Made by a program: the position numbers and the translations under genes | Shown here: in pieces, positions 21,034-27,084 of the stretch | Position numbering within the stretch: position 1 is the stretch's first letter | Layout: the number at the start of each line of letters is the position of its first letter | Notes under the pieces: model-generated | Database searches by the model: none | What the model saw: only the letters and a program-made list of their open reading frames with translations | Told to the model about the DNA's origin: nothing | DNA from: Hypsibius dujardini | Taxonomy: Eukaryota > Tardigrada > Eutardigrada > Parachela > Hypsibiidae | Assembly: GCA_001579985.1 (NCBI GenBank) | Contig: LRSR01003759.1 | Span: forward strand, 1 to 27,084 | Length of the DNA stretch: 27,084 nucleotides | Reading direction: 5' to 3'

Positions 21034-21804
21034 TCACAAGGCTCGTGTGGACCAGTTGGTGGTGGTGGGCCAAGTCACATCTTTGGGCGTCTCCGGCAGC
21101 CAGATGCGCCAGTAGTAGTCGGCGACCGCCTTGGGGTACCGCTCCCGCAGCTCCGTCTCCGGGACGAGGTAGCGCTTCTTCTGCCCGCGAACATGCACCT
21201 CCAGTTCGTGGCTGAACCGGTCAAAGTGCGGCTGCTCGCCGCGGTGGACCACCTTGACCGTGTCCGAGTACTCCGGGAAGGGCTTGTACGTCGGCGGGAA
21301 GGCATCCTCCTTCGACCGGTCGGTCTCCTTCACCGCGGACGTCGACGGAACAGCGCCGCTCCAGGGGAGAACTACACGGACAGCAGTGCGGACTTCCCCG
21401 GTGATGGAGATGGTCTTTGCGGGCGCGGGAATGTCCACCGGTGCGGACAACTTTAGGCCCGGCAGCATCATCGCCAGCATGTTTGATTTCCGTGTCGTCG
21501 TCGCTGTCTCCACCGTCTGGGCGGTCGGGCTGACCGTCTGGGCGGTCGGGCTGACCGATGCGGCACTAGCAACCATCTCCTTTCCCTGCCCCATGCCGGC
21601 GGCGGCGGCGGCGTTGCTCGTGCGGTTTGTGAAGGAGGAGGTAAACGTAAAAAAAAACAAATTCATAAAGACCTCCTGGATGATGATGCCGGAGAGGAAA
21701 ATACAAACAGCAACAAGAAAATGTGGAGGAGGGGAGGATGAATGGCAGAATGGGTCTGTGACGGAAGAAATGGGACTAAATTGAATGGTGGAGGCGTGGA
21801 GCAT
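21034..21804 (-). CDS. Unrecognised GC3-rich protein with a transmembrane segment
   Basis: A single-exon open frame of 256 residues ending in TGA. The second half is clearly coding: about residues 165-256 use almost only C or G at third codon positions and read as a folded charged domain (YKPFPEYSDTVKVVHRGEQ, then LVPETELRERYPKAVADYYW). The first half holds a hydrophobic segment at about 29-46 (FLVAVCIFLSGIIIQEV), an Ala run, a 21-bp tandem duplication (SPTAQTV twice, 21512-21553) and low-complexity Thr/Ser. The start is uncertain: the ATG at 21804 is used here, but internal ATGs at FMNLFFF or GMGQGK, or a splice acceptor CATCAG just upstream, are possible. I do not recognise the family; a mitochondrial or membrane role would be a guess. 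Confidence 0.7.
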   Translation of the reverse strand: MLHASTIQFSPISSVTDPFCHSSSPPPHFLVAVCIFLSGIIIQEVFMNLFFFTFTSSFTNRTSNAAAAAGMGQGKEMVASAASVSPTAQTVSPTAQTVETATTTRKSNMLAMMLPGLKLSAPVDIPAPAKTISITGEVRTAVRVVLPWSGAVPSTSAVKETDRSKEDAFPPTYKPFPEYSDTVKVVHRGEQPHFDRFSHELEVHVRGQKKRYLVPETELRERYPKAVADYYWRIWLPETPKDVTWPTTTNWSTRAL

Positions 21805-23105
21805 GTAAACCTGATGCGGTTGGGAGTACTGCGCACTTGTTGGGCTGGAGCAAGTTTCGGGACAGCCGATTCTCTTTTTCGGAGAATACCGTACGAGACC
21901 AGAAGAGCTGCTACAGGCTAAAACAGCGAGATAGACAATTCTTCATGCAAAAGTGCGTGTCTTAAAGGGCAGATCTATTATTCGGGGAACGTTCGTTCGA
22001 AATTTAACTTTAGAGGAAAGTAAGGCCAAGGTCAAGCGGTCCAGGCAGACGGGCAAGGGCAGCGCAATACACACACAAGGAACAAACAAAACAGAGCGAA
22101 AGAATGGCGGGAATATGAAAACTGAAAGAGCTCTTGTCAATCACTAAAGACATCTATTTAAATACCTCCCAAATTAAATACCTCCCAAATTTGTATGAGT
22201 GAAATTTGCCAGTTAGTGTAAGGGACCTTACATTAGTCTATCTGAACCCCGGCAATTGGAATTTATTAAATCGGAAAGGCCGGGGTATTTTTCAAGTTAT
22301 TATCACGTTGGACCAATTGTTTAAGGCATGTTGGTGTAATAATTGGAATGCAAAATTTACGTTTGTACTTTCGACTTCCCCTCAGTTCTGATGAAGTGTT
22401 TTATACTGGCAGATTCTATAGCTTGAAAATAGATACAAGTTTAGTAAACGATTAGTCTGAGCGCGGCGGGTGGAAATATGTTCTCATCGTAAAAGATGGA
22501 CGGATCATTTAACATCCCACACGGATGGCCCTCTATTCGGACATCTATTCGGTCTCTACTGTCCGTGCAGGCCGGTAGAGATTGCTTGGTCTGATGAAAA
22601 TGCAAAACTAATCTAATAGAATGCTTTCAGAGGAGCGTACAGCCGACCATGTGTGTAGTCAATATTTATGAGTGTTCCCTTGCCGGGCAGAGAGGCCACT
22701 GTCCAGTGTCCAGTGCATTCCACTCACCCTCCATTCCACTCACCCTCTGGCTTTTGTAATAACCTTCATCATAATCTGTAATTTCACACCTGACCGCCGC
22801 TTACCGCCCGCTGCGGCGCCATGTTTCCCTCTCGCCACACTCCCCAGATTTGCACCTCATCAACCTGTCTGCACCGGCCAATTCATGTTTTCCATCACCG
22901 TTTGGCTCAGCGGAAACCACCGCGTGCCACGCCGCATATATCCAGAATCACTTCTTTTATCACCTGCAAATTTTCTCATGCCACACTTTTGGACGCAAAA
23001 TTTACTGCTTAACAGAAATACTACAAACTGTACTATACCAGTACGTACCTGCAATACTACCCATACAGACCGGAAGACAGTTCTACGGTTTACCACAAAG
23101 ACATC
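21805..23105. promoter_or_regulatory. Divergent spacer, no supported gene
   Basis: 1.3 kb between two divergent starts. It becomes AT-rich near 22140-22440. Overlapping frames at 22672-23212 differ in all three phases and none has a domain; one overlaps exon 1 of the next gene in a different frame. No repeat family seen elsewhere in the window was found here. Confidence 0.45.
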
Positions 23106-24922
23106 ATGATGGCCTGGACTCCTTTGCTAGGGATCTGGCTGGTTTGCTACGCGGCCCAGCATGCGATGGTAAGAATCGAGTTTCACTCTCAGCCTGTGCT
23201 TTATGCAAGTAAGCGTTTAAAGGTCCCTGCTAACTGTGGGGACAAACTGGGCTCTGTAATAAGTGATCAGGTCTACAGACCATAATTTATAAGTTTTTTT
23301 CGCTTTGTAGATATATGTAATTTCCAATGCGTTGTTGTTATCTCTCGTTGTAGGCTATCAACTCTGCGTTTAGGTACTTTGACTCAAGCGCCTTTCTGCC
23401 CAACTATGCCCGCTCCTTCTCGGGACTCTCTGGAGTGCCGGCTAAGGGCCTGCTTCTCCCGGTTCCAGGCACGACGCTACCGGCAATGAAACGCAGTAAG
23501 TCCCGCATCTCATGACGAATCAATCCCAGCTGGCATTTTGGCCGTAAAGCAAAGTCGACCTCTGATGGTTCGCGAAGTTGATGCGTAGGGTTGATCCGTA
23601 GGGTTGATCCGTTGATTGGAACGTAGCTTGGGGGTAGAATTAAGAGAACCATCACAAGTTATTGGTTTAAAAAGTACGAGTACTGACCTCCGACTCAGTC
23701 AGCAGCGGTGAAGTGTTTGTCATGCTATTCTGGGGCAATAAACCTTCTCAAGACACCTCATGTACCTCTCACTTTGTTTTCATCATTTTCTCCTTTTTTT
23801 CTAGTGACAGAAGAGCCAGTCCACGAAGAAGAACCGCTTCATGGCTTCCACCTGGGCAGTGAACTGGAATCGCGGAGCCTCTCTGGCGGCGGTTACTCTG
23901 ACCTGTCGCCCATCTTCAATCAACCGGTCTCCACGCTTGACCTCCTCCGCACAGCCGGCGCTGCACCAGCACAGCGGTCACTGTATTTCAATCGATACTC
24001 CGCAGCACAACAAAATGACCGCACAGCCGTGCTGCGATCTCCCAACCGGTCCGCCGTTCCCTCTCCCCTCAACGACGAAATCGGCGATTACGCCAATCCC
24101 TTCTTCCGCCCAATCTATGCTCGCCCTGCTGCACCGCCACCCTCGAAACAAAGCAAATCAAAGACCTCTCCCTGCAGTTGTCCGTGTGCCTGTAGCGGTC
24201 AAGCCGTTTCAACCGCAGCGCCACCTGCCGTCACCGTTAAAATCAGCCTGCCATTGCGACCGGTGACCACTTCGACCACTTCGACTTCGACACTTGCGAC
24301 TCCCTCGACCATCGTTGCCCAGACTTCGACACTGTCACCAATCGTTTCGATAAAGAACGTCGAACAGGCTCCGTTGGATGTGTTTCCTGTTAGTGCGAAG
24401 CTAACGACAGTTGCTGCCACGACGCCACAGACCAAGTCCTCCATTGATGAGCTCGTGGGGGAGGCCTTCAATGCGACACGATCCGCTGGGGAACCGGTAG
24501 ACGGGAACGATGGAAACGGCATTTCGGTGTCGGATAAGAAGGCGCGAGATGAGGAACCGTCGAAAAGTGCCGAGATCAAACTGGACGAACTCGCTGAGAG
24601 CAAAAACGATGAGGCTCTGACAACTTCACTCCCGACGGTAACGACGACTACAGTGAAACCGGTTGCACTGGTCGTGACGACAAGTCTGGCTCCGATGAGT
24701 AGTACCGAGTTCACCGTTCCCATCACTACTGCCCGTTCGGTTGTGGCGATTCCACACGATCGTACGCCGAAGCAAGTGCAGGATCAGTCAACGGTGTATC
24801 AGAATAATCCCTACAAGGCGGTGAATCCGGCCGTCGGAATGAGCCCGAATCGTCGCTTTAGCTCACTGCTGGACCTGTCGATGCGCCGAGGAGGTCGTCA
24901 GCACGCCGACGCCGCGGTTTAG
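23106..24922 (+). CDS. Secreted Thr/Ser-rich protein with a CxCxCxC cluster, three exons
   Basis: Predicted 440 residues. Exons: 23106-23168, 23354-23495, 23805-24922, GT-AG junctions, open to TAG. Exon 1 is essentially a signal peptide (MMAWTPLLGIWLVCYAAQHA), so the product is exported. After a Phe/Tyr/Arg-containing exon 2 ending KR come an acidic stretch, a Pro-rich region and, at 192-198, Cys-Ser-Cys-Pro-Cys-Ala-Cys. These are the only cysteines of the mature chain. A Thr/Ser/Val-rich mucin-like region (about 205-260 and 310-375) follows, with an acidic Lys/Glu part between, and a basic end (NRRFSSLLDLSMRRGGRQ). It could be an extracellular matrix, cuticle or mucin-type protein, or a prohormone given the dibasic sites; none of these is shown. 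No family recognised. Confidence 0.82.
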
Positions 24923-25198
24923 TATTCCGGCCACACTGCCAATCAAGCCGATCAACCGGCACAGTACAGTTTCATTACTAGAATACTCCAAGTTTCGTTT
25001 TTCGTACCTGCTATGTAATTTTGCTGTTTGACGGTCGATGATTCATTAGTGGCCGGAGATTACAATGGTAAGAGCAACAATCATACTCTTCAGCATCATA
25101 CATTTTTCGGCCAAATGAGGAAATATCTCGACGTCTAGGACAAAACAAGAGTAGGATCTCTAAAATATATCCCGAGAAGGGGAAAACACAGGCAAAAC

Positions 25199-25297
25199 GA
25201 GAGAGATACCACGAGCTGCGGCTTCACAGTTGAGAGAGATACCACGAGCTGCGGCTTCACAGTTGAGAGAGATACCACGAGCTGCGGCTTCACAGTT
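25199..25297. repeat. 33-bp tandem repeat, three identical copies
   Basis: Three exact head-to-tail copies of a 33-bp unit starting GAGAGAGATACCACGAGCTG and ending TTCACAGTT. There are no spacers and it is 277 bp past the secreted gene's stop codon, perhaps in its 3' UTR. Confidence 0.95.
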
Positions 25298-25573
25298 GCA
25301 AGTTAGTAGAAAATGTCAGGAGTAATGCATTAGAGAAAAGAGATTCGGTCTCTGAATCAATGAGATTAACGACTTTATTGCACTATGTGTGCACTAGTTT
25401 CACATTCGTTCCCCTTAAAAATGAGAAATTATACGCGTACAGAGAAATTTAACGAGAACAAAATCGTCCACTAAGAACATAGCACATGCGACCAACAACG
25501 CCCAAAACAGAAGCACCCATTTCCATTCCCAGATCAGTTGACGAAGGAGTGTGTAGAAGATCTCAAACATCTA

Positions 25574-25695
25574 CACACGTGGCAAAAACCTTGCGCTAAC
25601 CGAATTAAGCCATTACACTCGTTCGTCGCATGACTGTTGTACACAGTCCCGAGTTGAAGTGCTTAATTCGGTCAGCGCAAGGTTTTTGCCACGTG
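25574..25695. mobile_element. TA-flanked palindromic MITE, CACACGTGGC family, copy D
   Basis: A 122-bp palindrome with TA at 25572-25573 and 25696-25697. It is in the opposite orientation to copies A-C and has the best-conserved ends: CACACGTGGCAAAAACCTTG against its near-perfect complement. Confidence 0.9.
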
Positions 25696-25922
25696 TAGAA
25701 TGCCAGCGATCCTGGACAACTCACTTGTCGGAACCAAATTGTTTCAGGAAAGCGGTCCCCTCCGCACTATAAATACCCCGTTTTTTCGCCGACGGTTTTC
25801 TAAAATAATATATGATCTCATACGATTACAATGTATCCCACTATAATACTGTAGGTTGGAGCAAGCCCAAAGGGGACTAATTGCCTTGGAGGCAACATAC
25901 CAATCGTCCCATTCTCACTTCC

Positions 25923-27084
25923 TTACCCGTGCATGCCGTAGAAGTCGTTGACAGCCCCTGCTGCTGTGCCCAGCTTAGAAACGGGTTCCCACGTGCAGTC
26001 CTTCAGTCCATACCCTGTTGACGGACCCAGTGAGCTGGTTAACGACGCCTGATCAGGACCCACATGTAGCACAGCTTAACGTTATCCTAGTACCTGTCCA
26101 TTTGACTAGCCCCCATTGACTAGCCCCCATTGTTCTTGTCGTAAACAGCTCCAATCAACCTTTCGACTTCGTAGGATCCACTGGCTTTCTTCGGCTGAGC
26201 CGTGACGGGTGGTTCGTCTGAAAGATGTGCCCAGAGGAAGTAGACAAACAGTACGCGCGCTGGGCGGACTAGCGCGCAAAACGATTATCATTCACACATG
26301 GGGCCATATCCAAACCTACCTACCAGTTGCATTTTTCCCTTTGGAATCCAGTTGTTGACCAACCGACCCCTTGATTCCGTTTCCATTGGTAGCTCGCTTG
26401 GAAGGCTCTAAAGGATCGCGAAACGACTCGGGGTTAGGATTCAGATAAGAACAGAGTCTGTTCTTAACAGACCAGGTCATGATCCGTTCATTCTGTTGAG
26501 AAAACTTGAACCTGAAACTATGGATGACAAAATCTAAAATTAGTCCACTTATTAGATTTTTTAGCTGACTAGTAATTAGTTAAATAGGATTTTTAGTTTA
26601 CATTATTTTGGTGACTAATAAAGTGTTCGATCAGTATGCGACCAGAGCGCCCCCTGCCATTGGGTGGCCCCATTCCATGCAATGAAAAGGTAAGTTAATA
26701 ATATCAGAGTGGCCCATTCCAGGAAGCCTTCCGTAGAGGTATTGGAACCATAGTTTTGTTTCTTTTAGTTTAGTTTAGTTTCCTATCCTATTTGTTATCC
26801 CTGCCAGCAGCACTGCCGTGCACAACGGAAACTTACCAGCAACTGCGGTAGCGCTGTTCGCTAAAGTAACCAATTTGAGGTTCTGCTGGGTGGCAGCGAA
26901 ATTTGTGTTCGAACGAGCAGGAGCCAACTGATTTCCCGGGTTGGCAGCTTTTCCTCCTGCCGACGATTTGGCCCTGGAAAAGGCCTCCTGACTCTTCTTC
27001 TGATGATACTCTGAGATGAGTCGGGCACAGTCGTCGAGGTTGTCGACAGGAATCCACGAATTGTCACCCACTCCAAATCCCACC
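25923..27084 (-). CDS. Chromodomain protein, partial at window edge, with a frame break in the second chromodomain
   Basis: Minus strand. Exon at the edge, 27084-26837: C-terminal half of a chromodomain (NSWIPVDNLDDCARLISEYH), which recognises methylated lysine in histone tails, then a basic linker. Further exons: 26492-26324 (ERIMTWSVKNRL..., basic linker), 26217-26094 and 26014-25923 (TAA). The last two encode a second chromodomain: YEVERLIGAVYDKNN, then in another frame WGLVKWTG, then YGLKDCTWEPVSKL in phase with it. The frame is broken between the two parts by a one-base excess next to a 14-bp tandem duplication (about 26109-26136). Also, the strong donor at 26836 (phase 1) does not match the phase 0 acceptor at 26493, so an exon may be missing or 26480 (ATG) may start a separate gene. 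Two chromodomains in a small protein suggests a heterochromatin-type reader; orthology is not assigned. Confidence 0.7.

Larger units (their letters stand above)
24923..25922. other. Convergent spacer with repeats
   Basis: Lies between the stop of the secreted protein and the stop of the chromodomain gene. It contains the 33-bp triple repeat and transposon copy D listed separately; no gene is supported. Confidence 0.5.

Noticed and set aside
20995-21784. Plus-strand frames opposite the GC3-rich ORF
   Set aside because: High GC3 codons on the minus strand keep antisense frames open; the minus frame has sensible wobble bias and residue composition.
22672-23212. Plus-strand frames upstream of and across exon 1 of the Thr/Ser-rich secreted gene
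   Set aside because: They conflict with the signal-peptide exon 23106-23168, which splices in frame with two further exons; no domain in the alternatives.

Overview
The window is nuclear DNA of an animal. Every recognisable gene is broken by short GT-AG introns (about 60 bp to 2.1 kb), the products are metazoan (a type I PIP kinase, a SIRT4 sirtuin, a PLEKHG5-type RhoGEF, a chromodomain protein), and the introns are full of microsatellites and small inverted-repeat transposons. The compact genes, mixed strands and moderate GC fit a small protostome; a tardigrade-like ecdysozoan is my guess, not something the sequence proves.

Layout, left to right: 1-1443 5' flank; 1444-5292 (+) PIP5K, seven coding exons; 5293-6534 convergent spacer with a palindromic transposon; 6535-9793 (-) SIRT4, three exons, whose first intron (7349-9491) is almost entirely nested or adjacent fold-back elements; 9794-10742 divergent spacer; 10743-12656 (+) small secreted orphan protein, four exons; 13032-14530 (+) WD40 protein, four exons; 14948-19311 (-) PLEKHG5-like RhoGEF with DH and PH domains, nine supported exons and an unresolved 5' end; 21034-21804 (-) unrecognised, very GC3-rich ORF with a transmembrane segment; 23106-24922 (+) secreted Thr/Ser-rich protein with one CxCxCxC cluster, three exons; 25923-27084 (-) protein with one partial and one frame-broken chromodomain, running off the right edge.

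There is no operon or obvious shared pathway. PIP5K (makes PI(4,5)P2) and the RhoGEF both act in membrane and cytoskeleton signalling, but their proximity is probably incidental. The most striking content is mobile or structural: four copies of a roughly 120-bp TA-flanked palindromic element with CACACGTGGC ends, two copies of a roughly 305-bp TA-flanked element with AGGGTATTC ends, and four further fold-back structures. One 307-bp element sits exactly on the central TA of an otherwise perfect 82-bp palindrome, itself inside a 1.17-kb inverted-repeat structure within the SIRT4 intron. The other notable item is a chromodomain whose reading frame is broken beside a 14-bp tandem duplication.
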